64,000 bases of DNA from Parasedimentitalea maritima (GCF_005771405.1 NZ_VAUA01000005.1:349600-413599), one strand, 5' to 3'; positions 33,074 through 44,051 are shown, numbered from the stretch's first letter. Numbers and translations are program-made. The notes: generated by a model not told the origin, from the sequence alone.

Positions 33074-34030
33074 TTAATGAGCGCCTTCATAGGCTTCTTC
33101 ACCCTCACCAAGGCTGTCCTTGTCGAGGTATTTATTTTCGCTGCCTTGACCTTCTACGAACTCAAGGAAAGAGCGGTAGAAAAAGGCGATCGCGTGCAGG
33201 AACAGCATGCCGGCAAAAGCCACCAACAAGATTTTAAACAGGAAATACCCGTTAAACCCGTTTGGGCTAAACCCGATGGTTTCAACGTTCCATCTCAGTG
33301 CACGAGATTTCATGATCAACCGATCCAGCGCATCACTGGCCGATGGCTTTGGTACGATCAGGTGCCGCCACATAAAGAACCAGCCATACATCCAGATCAG
33401 CACGGCCGTAGGCATCATGAAGATCATCGAACCAATCATGTCGATCACCTTCTTGGTCCGGAAACTAACACCAGCGTAGATCAGATCAACACGCACATGT
33501 CCGCCCTGAACAAAGGTGTAAGTCGCGCAAAGGCAAACAACCATGGCGTTGTACAGCTTCAGCTCCTCAGCAAACCAGCTGATGTCCATTTGCAGTGGAA
33601 TGCCAAAGCCAAAGCTCATGTCTGGCCGCGTAAACACACGTTGCATGAACACAATGATGATCTGCTGAAGAACCATCAGCAAACCGGCCCAGGCGAAGAA
33701 GCGCCCCAGCGTATTGGCGAACCCTTCTAACCCGCGCACCATGCCCCACATGAAGTTGCGGTAGTACAACCCAATCGCGGTCAGCACCAAAAAGGCCGCA
33801 AAAGCCACAAAGAAGAGCTCGACCGAACCGCCATAGTAAACAAAGCGCATGACGGATTGTTTTTCTTCGGTTGTCCCGGTCCAGAACACCCAGTCCAGCC
33901 AAAGTTGTGGATGGCTGATCGCATAGCCCAAGTTGTAAAAGGCCATGCCGATGTTCTGCACAAGCCACCAGAGCCCGTCGAAGAGCCCCCCAAATATCTC
34001 TGCCAAGGAGATGCTACTCTCTTCTTGCAT
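33074..34030 (-). CDS. TRAP transporter small permease (DctQ), extended form
   Basis: A 318-residue small subunit with about 5-6 TM helices; the core DctQ pattern is in FVQGGHVRVDLIYAGVSFRTKKVIDMIG. The family norm is 160-220 residues, so this protein too is enlarged, in step with its large partner 17 bp downstream. It is encoded between the receptor and the large permease. Confidence 0.83.
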   Translation of the reverse strand: MQEESSISLAEIFGGLFDGLWWLVQNIGMAFYNLGYAISHPQLWLDWVFWTGTTEEKQSVMRFVYYGGSVELFFVAFAAFLVLTAIGLYYRNFMWGMVRGLEGFANTLGRFFAWAGLLMVLQQIIIVFMQRVFTRPDMSFGFGIPLQMDISWFAEELKLYNAMVVCLCATYTFVQGGHVRVDLIYAGVSFRTKKVIDMIGSMIFMMPTAVLIWMYGWFFMWRHLIVPKPSASDALDRLIMKSRALRWNVETIGFSPNGFNGYFLFKILLVAFAGMLFLHAIAFFYRSFLEFVEGQGSENKYLDKDSLGEGEEAYEGAH

Positions 34031-34145
34031 ATTGCCCCCGGATGATTGCCAGCGATGATCAGGCCGGCAGGCCGATCTGTCTACTGCAATTAGTAAAAGG
34101 ATCCCCCGCGACGGCGGAGGATCCTAGTGGTTTCAATCAGGCGAA

Positions 34146-35228
34146 TTAGCCCAATACGCGGTCGCGCTGCGCACGATATGCGCCTTCCGACTTGGTCAGC
34201 CAGCTCGAGGAAGACTTCATAGAAGTTTCGACGCTGTTGCGGATCTTGGCGAACAATTCGTCATCCATGAACTCGTCCAGAGTGTCCTTGGAAGCTTTAC
34301 CAAACGCATCCCAAACAGAGTCAGGGAATTCCAGTGTCTTCACACCACCGGACTGCAGACGCTGCAACGCCGCACCGTTGTTGTTCATGAACTGTGCCAG
34401 GTTCCACTGGTGTGTGTCGCCGGACGCAACTTCGATGATCTTCTGGTGCGCAGGTGACAGGCTGTCGAACACGTCACGGTTGGTTGCCAGTGACAGGGCC
34501 GCACCTGGCTCGTGGAAGCCAGACGTGTAATAGGTCTTGGTGATTTCCTGGAAACCAGCTTTTTCATCAGCCCATGGACCAATCCACTCAGTTCCGTCGA
34601 TCGCACCCGAGGACAGAGCCTGGTACACTTCGGAACCTGGAATGTTCTGAACCGACGCGCCCAGTTTACCCAGGGCTTTGCCGCCCAGACCAGGCATACG
34701 GAACTTCAGACCGTTAAAGTCTTCTGGACCGTTGATTTCCTTATGGAACCAGCCGCCAGCCTGTGGGCCGGTGTTACCTGCGATGAAGGATTTCAGACCA
34801 AAGATCTGACCCAGTTCATCGTGCAGGCCCATGCCTTCGCCGTGATAGTACCAGTTCACCAGTTCCTGCGGTGTCATACCGAATGGAGCTGCTGTGAAAT
34901 ACTGGTAACCAGGGTGCTGGCCAGTGAAATAGTAGTCAGCAGCGTGATACATGTCAGCCTGACCCGAGGAAACGGCGTCGAAGACTTCGAATGCACCAAC
35001 CAGCTCGCCGGCTGCTTTGATGTCGACGGTCAATTCGCCATCGGACATGGTAGTGATGTTGTCTGCCACGTGCTGAGCGGCGTCAAAAACGCCAGCCAGA
35101 CCACGGCCCCAAGATGTAACCATAGTCAGGGTGCGCTTGCCTGTTGCATAGGCTGGCGCAGCCAATGTAGTGGCGGCAGCTGCGGTTCCGCCAAGCGCGG
35201 ATGTTCTTAGAAATGAACGACGATCCAT
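34146..35228 (-). CDS. TRAP solute receptor, TakP-like (2-oxo acids)
   Basis: A 360-residue DctP-family receptor with a Tat-type signal (MDRRSFLRTSALGG, cleavage near APAYA). It resembles Rhodobacter TakP: AGNTGPQAGGWFHKEI, LKFRMPGLGGKALGKLG and GAIDGTEWIGPWADEKAGF match the pyruvate/2-oxo-acid binding family, with the conserved Arg in LKFRMPG and the Na+ site region GGW. The ligand is likely a 2-oxo acid or lactate. It is first in the operon and diverges from the two-component system gene. Confidence 0.88.
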   Translation of the reverse strand: MDRRSFLRTSALGGTAAAATTLAAPAYATGKRTLTMVTSWGRGLAGVFDAAQHVADNITTMSDGELTVDIKAAGELVGAFEVFDAVSSGQADMYHAADYYFTGQHPGYQYFTAAPFGMTPQELVNWYYHGEGMGLHDELGQIFGLKSFIAGNTGPQAGGWFHKEINGPEDFNGLKFRMPGLGGKALGKLGASVQNIPGSEVYQALSSGAIDGTEWIGPWADEKAGFQEITKTYYTSGFHEPGAALSLATNRDVFDSLSPAHQKIIEVASGDTHQWNLAQFMNNNGAALQRLQSGGVKTLEFPDSVWDAFGKASKDTLDEFMDDELFAKIRNSVETSMKSSSSWLTKSEGAYRAQRDRVLG

Positions 35229-35478
35229 AGTGTTATTCCTCCCAGAAATTCGGATTGTCCTGGCCCAAAGGCCGGACGGATCGATACAAGTGGCGATAGA
35301 CTAGCCCCGGCGAAGTGGATGTGAATACCTAGTACTGCGTAGACCCGAGTGTTTTTCGATGGATTTCACCGGTTTTCGCGCAATTTTCTGTCCTCCCTCC
35401 TGCGCACTGAGTAGATTTCACACGCAAGAGCATCAGAGGGCTTTGAATTTCGGTCCTAATTGCTTATCGATTCGTCTC
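35229..35478. promoter_or_regulatory. Divergent promoter region TRAP operon / sensor kinase
   Basis: The 250-bp gap contains ACCTAGTACTGCGTAGAC (35327-35344), a CTAGTACTGCGTAG-type partly palindromic motif that could be a site for the NarL-type regulator. A 5' extension of the kinase frame to 35359 would fill part of the gap but lacks a ribosome site. Confidence 0.35.
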
Positions 35479-36906
35479 ATGCGCCTATTACGCCCAATTT
35501 TCCGTCCGAATTACGCACAAAAGCTGTCGCTGTTGGCCACATTGCCATTGATCCTGGCGCTGACTGCCATTGCGGTTTTGGTGGCGTTTCAGTCGCGAGC
35601 TCTGGCCGAACGCGAAATACAGGCGCTTGAGCATCAACTGCTCGAGGCCAAGAAAGCTGAACTCCGCAATTATGTTACTCAGGCGCGCAACGGCTTTTCC
35701 TTTATCTACGGTCGGGCCCAACCAAATGATGAAGCCGCGAAGACTCAAGTCGCGCAAATCCTGTCGTCGATGATCTATGGAACTGATGGTTTTTTCTTTG
35801 TCTATGATTATGACGGCACCAATCTGGTAAGCCCGCGCCAGACTGAATTCATCAATCAGAACTGGTCAGGACTAAAAGACAGTAACGGAATACCGGTTGT
35901 TGACGAATTCATTCGCTTGGCCCGCAAAGGCGCCGGCTGGCATAGCTTCATGTGGCAAAAACCTTCAACCGGCGAGACCGCTCAGATGGTGGCCTATGTT
36001 GTAGGGTTGCAAGACTGGGGTTGGGCGGTTGGAACTGGCGTGTTTATTGATGACGTTTTGGCCTCCGTCGCTACAGCCCGAGCTGAAGTTGAGGCGCGGG
36101 TCCAGCGTACATTTGTCTATATCGGTGCCATTGCGTTAACATCTCTACTAGTGGTCTTTGCTTCAGGTATGTTGCTGAATATTCGTGAACGGCGTTTGGC
36201 GGATGCCAAGTTGAAAGAGTTGACCCAACGGGTTTTTGACGCACAGGAAGAAGAACGTGGCCGGGTGGCACGTGAACTACATGACGGCATTAGCCAGATA
36301 CTTGTTGGTGTCCGCTTCGCGCTAGACAATGCCCGTCGTCGCATGGCCCGCGGCGACCATGACAAAGCACAGGCCCCGTTGGATAAGGGATTGAGCAATC
36401 TGGGCACCGCCATCTCAGAAGTTCGCAGGATAAGTCGCGATCTCCGTCCCGGCGTTCTCGACGACCTTGGTCTTGGCCCTGCCCTCAAGGCACTGACAGA
36501 TGACTTTGCAGTTCGCACCGGCATCGACACCGAATTCAACACAGTCGTGTTTCGGAACCGGCTGGATCAAGACAGCAAAATTGCGCTGTATCGCATTGCT
36601 CAGGAAGCCCTGACCAATATTGAACGACATTCTGGCGCCAACCATGTTTCGGTCGATTTGCGCGGCCACGCCAAGGGCGCCACGCTCCGCGTTACCGACA
36701 ATGGCTGTGGTTTACCGACACGCCAGGACCGGGCGGGATCTGGAATTGGATTGCGCAACATGCAGGAGCGGATCGAACAACTTGACGGCACCCTACGCAT
36801 TCTGTCATCACGTGGCACCCAAGGCGGAACGGTGATTGAAGCCCGCCTGCCCTTGAGTCACCTGCTGCCACCTGACGGTAAGGCCGAGGCTAAGCAGGTG
36901 TACTAG
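35479..36906 (+). CDS. Sensor histidine kinase with Cache domain (NarX/DegS type)
   Basis: From ATG 35479 (475 residues): a TM helix (KLSLLATLPLILALTAIAVLVAF), a periplasmic single-Cache domain (FFFVYDYDGTNLVSPRQTEFINQNW ... DWGWAVGTGVFIDDV), a second TM helix (TFVYIGAIALTSLLVVFASGM), a HisKA_3 domain with the phospho-acceptor in RVARELHDGISQ, and a HATPase with EALTNIERHS, DNGCGLP and GSGIGLRNM. Cache domains of this type bind small organic acids. It is divergent from the TRAP operon and just upstream of its response regulator, so it likely senses the TRAP substrate. Confidence 0.88.
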   Translation: MRLLRPIFRPNYAQKLSLLATLPLILALTAIAVLVAFQSRALAEREIQALEHQLLEAKKAELRNYVTQARNGFSFIYGRAQPNDEAAKTQVAQILSSMIYGTDGFFFVYDYDGTNLVSPRQTEFINQNWSGLKDSNGIPVVDEFIRLARKGAGWHSFMWQKPSTGETAQMVAYVVGLQDWGWAVGTGVFIDDVLASVATARAEVEARVQRTFVYIGAIALTSLLVVFASGMLLNIRERRLADAKLKELTQRVFDAQEEERGRVARELHDGISQILVGVRFALDNARRRMARGDHDKAQAPLDKGLSNLGTAISEVRRISRDLRPGVLDDLGLGPALKALTDDFAVRTGIDTEFNTVVFRNRLDQDSKIALYRIAQEALTNIERHSGANHVSVDLRGHAKGATLRVTDNGCGLPTRQDRAGSGIGLRNMQERIEQLDGTLRILSSRGTQGGTVIEARLPLSHLLPPDGKAEAKQVY

Positions 36907-36956
36907 CACCTGAGCCATGGGTGCCAGAACCGCGCCGTTTGCTTTTGGGGAAGCTA

Positions 36957-37601
36957 ATGACCAGATTAATCCGTGTGCTGATTGTTGATGACCATCCTAT
37001 GGTCGCCGAGGGCATCCAATCCATTCTTGAAAGCTATGATGATATCGAGGTCGTTGGAACACTGAACAACGGTCGTGAAGCGGTAGAACGAGCTGCAGAT
37101 CTGGCGCCCGACGTGATTCTAATGGATCTGAACATGCCGGACCTTGGCGGCCTCAGTGCCACAGAGATCCTTTTGGAACGGGCACCCGCCACCCGCATTG
37201 TGATCCTGACGATGCATGACAGCCCAGAGTATATTTCCAGCGCGCTTAGCCATGGTGCCATGGGGTACATTCTAAAAGACGTCCCTACGGATGAAATCAA
37301 GCTGGCGATCGATTCCGTTATGATGGGAAGCAAATACCTGTGCACCGGCGCCAAAGGTTCCCTGGAACCCAAAGGTGGGAGCACCCGCGAAGCGCTAACC
37401 ACGCGTGAACAAACCATCCTGTTGGAGCTTGCACAGGGTAAGTCCAACAAAGAAGTTGCTCATGTGCTCGATATATCTGTCCGCACTGTCGAAACCCATC
37501 GCAAGAACATCAAACGCAAGCTCGGGATTAGCTCAACTGCTGGACTAACGCGCTATGCGCTTGAACACGGTGTCCTGCAGGGCACCGGCGCTGGGATGTA
37601 A
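36957..37601 (+). CDS. NarL/LuxR-type response regulator
   Basis: From ATG 36957 (214 residues) with GGGGAAGC upstream; a GTG at 36921 is in frame but less likely. The receiver domain has D11/D12, the phosphorylation site D57 (VILMDLNMPD) and Lys in YILKDVP; the C-terminal LuxR HTH reads ALTTREQTILLELAQGKSNKEVAHVLDISVRTVETHRKNI. It is the partner of the adjacent kinase and a probable regulator of the TRAP operon. Confidence 0.9.
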   Translation: MTRLIRVLIVDDHPMVAEGIQSILESYDDIEVVGTLNNGREAVERAADLAPDVILMDLNMPDLGGLSATEILLERAPATRIVILTMHDSPEYISSALSHGAMGYILKDVPTDEIKLAIDSVMMGSKYLCTGAKGSLEPKGGSTREALTTREQTILLELAQGKSNKEVAHVLDISVRTVETHRKNIKRKLGISSTAGLTRYALEHGVLQGTGAGM

Positions 37602-37756
37602 GATCAACGCATAGCTCACAGCTTTAGACTCTCTGAATTGCGCAAATACGTTGTCTTTGCCTCTGAAGCCCTGGTTGTTTTGGCATTTATTTCGCAAGCA
37701 AACCTCTGCGCGCAATAAAATGTCAAAATTCACCCTAATAACGACCCGATTGCCTG
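37602..37756. other. Gap before the ilv promoter
   Basis: AT-rich non-coding sequence; no gene, no clear terminator. It contains nothing else that I can name. Confidence 0.3.
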
Positions 37757-37785
37757 TTGACGACCTCGCTCGCCCCACATAATGT
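37757..37785 (+). promoter_or_regulatory. Sigma-70-type promoter of the ilvBN leader
   Basis: TTGACG (37757-37762) and TAATGT or the overlapping CATAAT (37778-37785), spacing 15-17 bp. Transcription would start near 37792, some 20 bp before the leader-peptide ATG. Confidence 0.55.
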
Positions 37786-37814
37786 CCGCTAGAACGCATA
37801 ATGGAGCAAGTGGC

Positions 37815-37862
37815 ATGACCACCCTAGTCGTCATTTTAGGAACCAAGCGCATGGGCCGGTAA
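37815..37862 (+). CDS. ilvBN leader peptide (15 residues)
   Basis: ATG ... TAA encodes MTTLVVILGTKRMGR. Five residues in a row, L-V-V-I-L (codons CTA GTC GTC ATT TTA), are branched-chain amino acids, the end products of the pathway encoded downstream. The 3' part of the leader overlaps the 5' arm of the antiterminator. This is the classical design of amino-acid attenuation: ribosome stalling at scarce Leu/Val/Ile frees the antiterminator. Confidence 0.85.
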   Translation: MTTLVVILGTKRMGR

Positions 37863-37917
37863 CGGTAAACCATATTCGAACCCATGCGCCTCCGACAAAA
37901 AATCGGGGGCTTTTTTT
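37847..37917 (+). terminator. ilvBN attenuator with competing hairpins
   Basis: GCGCATGGG (37847-37855) can pair with CCCATGCGC (37881-37889). Alternatively GCCTCCGA (37888-37895) pairs with TCGGGGGC (37903-37910), followed by seven T (37911-37917), a standard terminator. The two structures share bases 37888-37889, so they compete. Confidence 0.82.
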
Positions 37918-37953
37918 ATGCACAAGACGAATGTCGCCAATGGAGCAAAGCAG

Positions 37954-39705
<1,752 letters not shown>

Positions 39706-39781
39706 ACAATTCGCTCTCATTCAAGAACATGGCCTGGTTGCTTTAGCTAACCAGGTCAACCGGAACCGAAAGGGACTTTAA

Positions 39782-40342
39782 ATGTCTGCCCTACATATCA
39801 AAAAAGGCTCGACCCGCCATTCTGCCTATAACCTACGTCCAACATTTTCGGACGTTCAGGAGCGGCACACACTGGCTGTGCTCGTCGAGAATGAACCTGG
39901 TGTTCTAGCCCGTGTCATCGGGTTGTTCTCGGGTCGTGGATACAACATCGAAAGCCTGACCGTCGCCGAAGTCGACCACACTGGACATCTGTCCCGCATC
40001 ACCATTGTCACCAAAGGTACGCCCCAGGTAATAGAACAGATAAAGGCACAGCTGGGTCGGATCATTCCGGTTCACGACGTACATGATCTAACAGTCGAAG
40101 GCCCGGCCGTTGAACGCGAACTGGCTATCTTCAAAGTGGCTGGTGAGGGCGAGAAGCGGGTCGAAGCACTGCGATTGGCTGACATCTTCCGGGCCAACGT
40201 CGTAGACAGCACCTTGAACAGCTTCATTTTCGAAATCACAGGCGCACCTGACAAAATTGATGCCTTTGCCGATCTGATGCGCCCGTTGGGCTTAGTTGAG
40301 GTCGCCCGGACTGGCGTTGCTGCCCTCCTGCGCGGCGACTAA
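39782..40342 (+). CDS. ilvN: Acetolactate synthase, small regulatory subunit
   Basis: A 186-residue protein with an N-terminal ACT domain (HTLAVLVENEPGVLARVIGLFSGRGYNIESLTV) that binds valine, and the C-terminal ALS_ss domain (FEITGAPDKIDAFADLMRPLGLVEVARTG). It is 76 bp downstream of ilvB in the same operon and gives feedback inhibition to the large subunit. Length as expected; alphaproteobacterial proteins have this short N-terminal extension. Confidence 0.95.
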   Translation: MSALHIKKGSTRHSAYNLRPTFSDVQERHTLAVLVENEPGVLARVIGLFSGRGYNIESLTVAEVDHTGHLSRITIVTKGTPQVIEQIKAQLGRIIPVHDVHDLTVEGPAVERELAIFKVAGEGEKRVEALRLADIFRANVVDSTLNSFIFEITGAPDKIDAFADLMRPLGLVEVARTGVAALLRGD

Positions 40343-40343
40343 G

Positions 40344-40715
40344 TTAACCGCCACTACGCTCTCTGACGGCGCGACATGCATTCGCGCCGTTTCTGCGTCG
40401 ACTTCCTTCAAAAGGAATCACCTGCGCACTTACAGGTAGGTCAGACGCAGGCTGTTCACGGTTTGGTTTGATAGGCCCAGCCACAGTCAGACGCTGCGCC
40501 AATCCAGCGCAGGCGGCTTCTTCCAGAACTTGGGGGTTTACCGCTAAACGTGTCTTGTGCTGCAAGGTTAGGTCAAAACAGACCAAATCCCCTTCATGCA
40601 GATCCATCGAAGACCAAGGTTGTTTTTGAGAGTAGAAAGCAAGGTCACCTTGATCCTCACACCAGATGACGGCTTTATGTTGCCGAACATCGCTCCACAG
40701 TACCACACCATTCAT
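40344..40715 (-). CDS. Hypothetical protein
   Basis: A 123-residue protein from ATG 40715 (AGAGG seven bases upstream). It starts MNGVVLWSDVRQHKAVIWCEDQGDLAFY; the beta-rich N-terminal 60 residues have a faint nucleic-acid-binding OB-like look (LHEGDLVCFDLT), while the C-terminal third is basic and probably disordered. I do not recognise a family. It is convergent with ilvN, and the ilv terminator overlaps its 3' end. Confidence 0.6.
   Translation of the reverse strand: MNGVVLWSDVRQHKAVIWCEDQGDLAFYSQKQPWSSMDLHEGDLVCFDLTLQHKTRLAVNPQVLEEAACAGLAQRLTVAGPIKPNREQPASDLPVSAQVIPFEGSRRRNGANACRAVRERSGG
40366..40393 (+). terminator. Terminator of the ilvBN operon
   Basis: ACGGCGCG (40366-40373) pairs with CGCGCCGT (40383-40390) over a 9-base loop and is followed by TTTCTG. 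It lies inside the 3' end of the convergent hypothetical gene. Confidence 0.6.
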
Positions 40716-40950
40716 GTCATACCTCTTTTCTGACCACTCTCTAATTCTGAGCCAATTCGAAGCGTTCAAACATGGTTAATTCCGCGTCTGGGCCTTGCAA
40801 TTTGTGTCGGACACAGTAGCATTTTGATACTTCATGGCGTCAGCAGTGATGCCAATTCGCGTCACGTATATCGATTTTATTCTAAATTCCTTATGGCGAC
40901 TTCAAATAGCAGCCGACTATTGAACTGAACAAACCCAAGGTCCGCATCTC

Positions 40951-41748
40951 ATGACAAAGGAAACCCGTACCCCGGCAGAGTTACGCAATATGTTTGGTGC
41001 TAATCTTCGCCACTTGGCCAAAGCCTATCCATCGATATCAGAACTCTCGAGACGACTGGGCATCAACAGGACCCAATTCAATCGATATCTTTCAGGCGAG
41101 AGCTTTCCGAGACCAGATGTACTTGATCGGATATGTTCATTTTTCGATGTGGACGCCCGTATCTTGTTAGACCCAGTCAACACTATCAATACCAAAGGGC
41201 AGATCCTAAACGGCTCAGTCCTAAATGAATTTTTGGGCCAGGGTGTCAGCACGCTGACGGAAGACAATTTTCCTTCAGGTATTTACCGGTTTTTGCGACG
41301 AAGTTTTGTTAGGGAAAGCCGATACCTGATCGGCTTGTCATATGTATTTCGTGAGGACGGCGTTACATATGTCAAAGGGTTTGAAGCCAAGGATGCCATG
41401 CACCACCAGGGGTTATCCACTGACGCCAAAACCCGCGAGTTTAGGGGCTATGCAACCCGCCAGGACGATGGTGTTGCCTTGATCATCGCGCGCCGGGGGG
41501 CTCTTACATGCTCATTCAACTATCTGGCCCGGGTCGCTTCGCTCGAAAATAACTTCTGGGTTGGCTATGTTACACGTACAGTTCGCGAAGGGCCGAATGG
41601 GACCAGAGCAACCCGAATGATTTACGAACATCTGGGACACAAGTGGTCGGAGATCCTAACTGCTGCCCGTAGCTCAGGATTTATTGAAGAATCCAATTTG
41701 ACGCCATTCCATCGTCGTTTGTTGCAAGTCGGTGACCCGTTCAGCTGA
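40951..41748 (+). CDS. XRE-like helix-turn-helix regulator
   Basis: A 265-residue protein with a Cro/C1-type HTH at about residues 12-70 (LRHLAKAYPSISELSRRLGINRTQFNRYLSGESFPRPDVLDRICSFF) and a 190-residue C-terminal domain of unknown fold (sequence YRFLRRSFVRESRYLIGLSYVF), which may sense a ligand. It lies 113 bp upstream of and co-directional with the Rieske oxygenase gene and is a candidate regulator of it. Confidence 0.8.
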   Translation: MTKETRTPAELRNMFGANLRHLAKAYPSISELSRRLGINRTQFNRYLSGESFPRPDVLDRICSFFDVDARILLDPVNTINTKGQILNGSVLNEFLGQGVSTLTEDNFPSGIYRFLRRSFVRESRYLIGLSYVFREDGVTYVKGFEAKDAMHHQGLSTDAKTREFRGYATRQDDGVALIIARRGALTCSFNYLARVASLENNFWVGYVTRTVREGPNGTRATRMIYEHLGHKWSEILTAARSSGFIEESNLTPFHRRLLQVGDPFS

Positions 41749-41861
41749 CGACACCGCCAATCGGTACAGCATGTCGCCTTGAGAAAAGTCTGGTCGCGAA
41801 ACAGACGGACAAAGATCTCCAGCTCACTATCAGGGAATGATAGCAAGAGCGAGGAACCTCA

Positions 41862-43016
41862 ATGCCCGTTACTGATCTGTCGCCCGTGAACCTGCCTATC
41901 CAACAGGCTCAGGGTCTGCCGAATGCCCACTATAACGATGCTGCCGTCTTTACCGAAGAAAAGCAGGCCTTGCTATTGACCCAATGGAGCGGTCTTGCGG
42001 TTGCTGCTGATGTGGCAGAACCAGGTGATGCAGTGCCCGTCACGTTTATGGACATCCCTCTGTTGCTGATCCGGGATCGTCAGGGCACAGTTCGGGTGTT
42101 TCAAAACACCTGCCGCCATCGGGGAATGATTTTGGTCGAGGCTCCCCGCAAGATTGAGGGTGCAATCCGATGCCCATATCACAGCTGGTGTTATTCCACC
42201 GAAGGTAAATTGGTCAGCACCCCACATGTTGGTGGGCCGGGACAGAACACTCATGATGGGATTGACCGCGCCTTGCTGGGCCTGATCGAAGTGCGCAGCC
42301 ATATCTGGCGTGATGTTGTCTGGATCAACATCTCCGGTGATGCTCCACCTTTTGATGCGGCTATGAAAGACGTGATTTCCCGTTGGGCTGAATTTGACGT
42401 TCCCCTGTTTCATGGAGGTGAGGATAGCCGGTTTCAGTTGAAACTGGATTGCAACTGGAAACTGGCTGTCGAAAACTACTGTGAAAGTTATCACCTGCCT
42501 TGGGTTCACCCCGGGCTCAACAGCTACTCCCGATTAGAGGATCACTACCACATCGAGCACCCCGGATCGTTCTCGGGCCAGGGTACGTTGGTCTATCGTC
42601 AGATTCAGGCCAGCGATGGCACGAGGTTTCCCGATTTTGTTGGCTTAAATGATGCCTGGGACAAGGCAGCCGAATACATAGCAGTTTACCCAAATGTCTT
42701 GATGGGAGTACACCGCGACCACGCCTTTGTAATTGTCCTGCTCCCGGATGGACCCGCCAAAACAATCGAGAATATCCACATCTATTATGCAGCTGACCAA
42801 AGCGACGCGGCTCTCCGCGCCCGCAATACAGCGCAGTGGAAAGAGGTGTTTGCAGAAGATGTGTTTGTGGTTGAGGGCATGCAACGCGGGCGCAACGCCC
42901 CAGGGTTTGACGGAGGACGTTTCTCCCCTGCCATGGATGGACCAACACATCTGTTCCATAGCTGGGTCGCAGAACAGGTACAAATCCACCGGACACAGAC
43001 CAAGCTTTCCGAATGA
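41862..43016 (+). CDS. Rieske non-heme iron oxygenase, large subunit
   Basis: A 384-residue ring-hydroxylating-type oxygenase. The Rieske [2Fe-2S] ligands are C84, H86 (CRHRG) and C104, H107 (CPYHSW). The catalytic iron site has ENYCESYHLPWVHPGL with H211 and H216. The family branch includes the quaternary-amine oxygenases (glycine betaine, stachydrine, carnitine type), which have similar length and are common in roseobacters. No reductase gene is adjacent, so it must use an unlinked partner. The start has GAGGAAC upstream. The stop overlaps the next start (ATGA). Confidence 0.87.
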   Translation: MPVTDLSPVNLPIQQAQGLPNAHYNDAAVFTEEKQALLLTQWSGLAVAADVAEPGDAVPVTFMDIPLLLIRDRQGTVRVFQNTCRHRGMILVEAPRKIEGAIRCPYHSWCYSTEGKLVSTPHVGGPGQNTHDGIDRALLGLIEVRSHIWRDVVWINISGDAPPFDAAMKDVISRWAEFDVPLFHGGEDSRFQLKLDCNWKLAVENYCESYHLPWVHPGLNSYSRLEDHYHIEHPGSFSGQGTLVYRQIQASDGTRFPDFVGLNDAWDKAAEYIAVYPNVLMGVHRDHAFVIVLLPDGPAKTIENIHIYYAADQSDAALRARNTAQWKEVFAEDVFVVEGMQRGRNAPGFDGGRFSPAMDGPTHLFHSWVAEQVQIHRTQTKLSE

Positions 43017-43225
43017 TCACCCTAGAGACAAGACTCCTGGCCGCCCATGATAAGAATGACACTTCATCTCTGGTCGATCTCTACACCGAGGCCGCCAACG
43101 CGGCCTCACACCAAGATGCGTCAGCGTTCTACCTGACCCAAGCTTACATTTATGCACTGGACCTCGGCCACCGCAACTCGGAACATCTTCGCAATAGGCT
43201 GGTCAAGCTCGGACGGGAGGAATGA
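43013..43225 (+). CDS. Small hypothetical protein coupled to the oxygenase
   Basis: A 70-residue helical protein (MITLETRLLAAHDKNDTSSLVDLYTEAA ...) that overlaps the oxygenase gene by 4 bp. The sequence has a TPR-like or helical-hairpin character (SAFYLTQAYIYALDLGHRNSEHLRNRLVKLGR) but I do not recognise a family. The coupling suggests a role with the oxygenase. Confidence 0.65.
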   Translation: MITLETRLLAAHDKNDTSSLVDLYTEAANAASHQDASAFYLTQAYIYALDLGHRNSEHLRNRLVKLGREE

Positions 43226-43236
43226 ACAGCCCCCGG

Positions 43237-44016
43237 TTATTCCTCATCAACAATGACAATCAGTCTATAAACATGCCAACTGGCGTGCCCCAAAAGTGGA
43301 ATAACCAGAAGCAGCCCGACAAAACCTGGCAGCATTGCGGTAAAAGTGGTTAGCGCGATAAAAATCGCCCAGCCGATCATCAGAACAAAGTTCTGACTGA
43401 CATATTGGAAACTTGTGATCATGGCGGTGACAAAATCCACTTCACGATCGAGCAACAGCGGCAGAGACAGCACCGTGATCATAAACAAAAGCAGAGCAAA
43501 CAGCGCTCCCACTACGCTGCCCACGGCCAGCATCACCAACCCATTGGTCGTCAGGAACACGTCCAGCGAAGACGACACATTGGTCATTGGTGACAGGCCC
43601 AAAAACAGAGCAAAAATCATATGCCCTAAGAAAAACCAGAACAAAAAGACCACAACGATAATGGCACATACCGATGGCAACTGGCGACTGCCTTGCTGCA
43701 GAACAGCGCGAAAGACGGCTTTGATATCTTTGGACTGACCCTGTTCTAAGCGATGCGAAACCTCGTACAGCCCAACAGCAGCAAACGGGCCGATCAGCGG
43801 GAAACCGATAGCCGCAAGCACCAACCAGTAGGTCGTGCCTGTAACTTGCGTAATCCAAACCATGACCCAACCCGCCAAAACATAAAGCGCTGAAAACATT
43901 AGACCAAGTTCTGGCCTGCTCCGATAGTCGGCCCACCCAAGACGCAACGCCTGGCGTAAGATTGCAGGGGTCATCATCCGCAACCGCGGTACGCCAAATG
44001 TCTTCGTTGTAGTCAT
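43237..44016 (-). CDS. DUF2189 family integral membrane protein
   Basis: A 259-residue protein with about six TM helices; the N-terminal [37 protein letters not shown] and the C-terminal [19 protein letters not shown] are DUF2189 signatures. Function unknown. The gene lies 35 bp downstream of the amidase gene on the same strand and may be cotranscribed. Confidence 0.82.
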   Translation of the reverse strand: MTTTKTFGVPRLRMMTPAILRQALRLGWADYRSRPELGLMFSALYVLAGWVMVWITQVTGTTYWLVLAAIGFPLIGPFAAVGLYEVSHRLEQGQSKDIKAVFRAVLQQGSRQLPSVCAIIVVVFLFWFFLGHMIFALFLGLSPMTNVSSSLDVFLTTNGLVMLAVGSVVGALFALLLFMITVLSLPLLLDREVDFVTAMITSFQYVSQNFVLMIGWAIFIALTTFTAMLPGFVGLLLVIPLLGHASWHVYRLIVIVDEE

Positions 44017-44051
44017 TAATGTCTCCTCCCAAAGACGCCTTCCTAGCCTGC

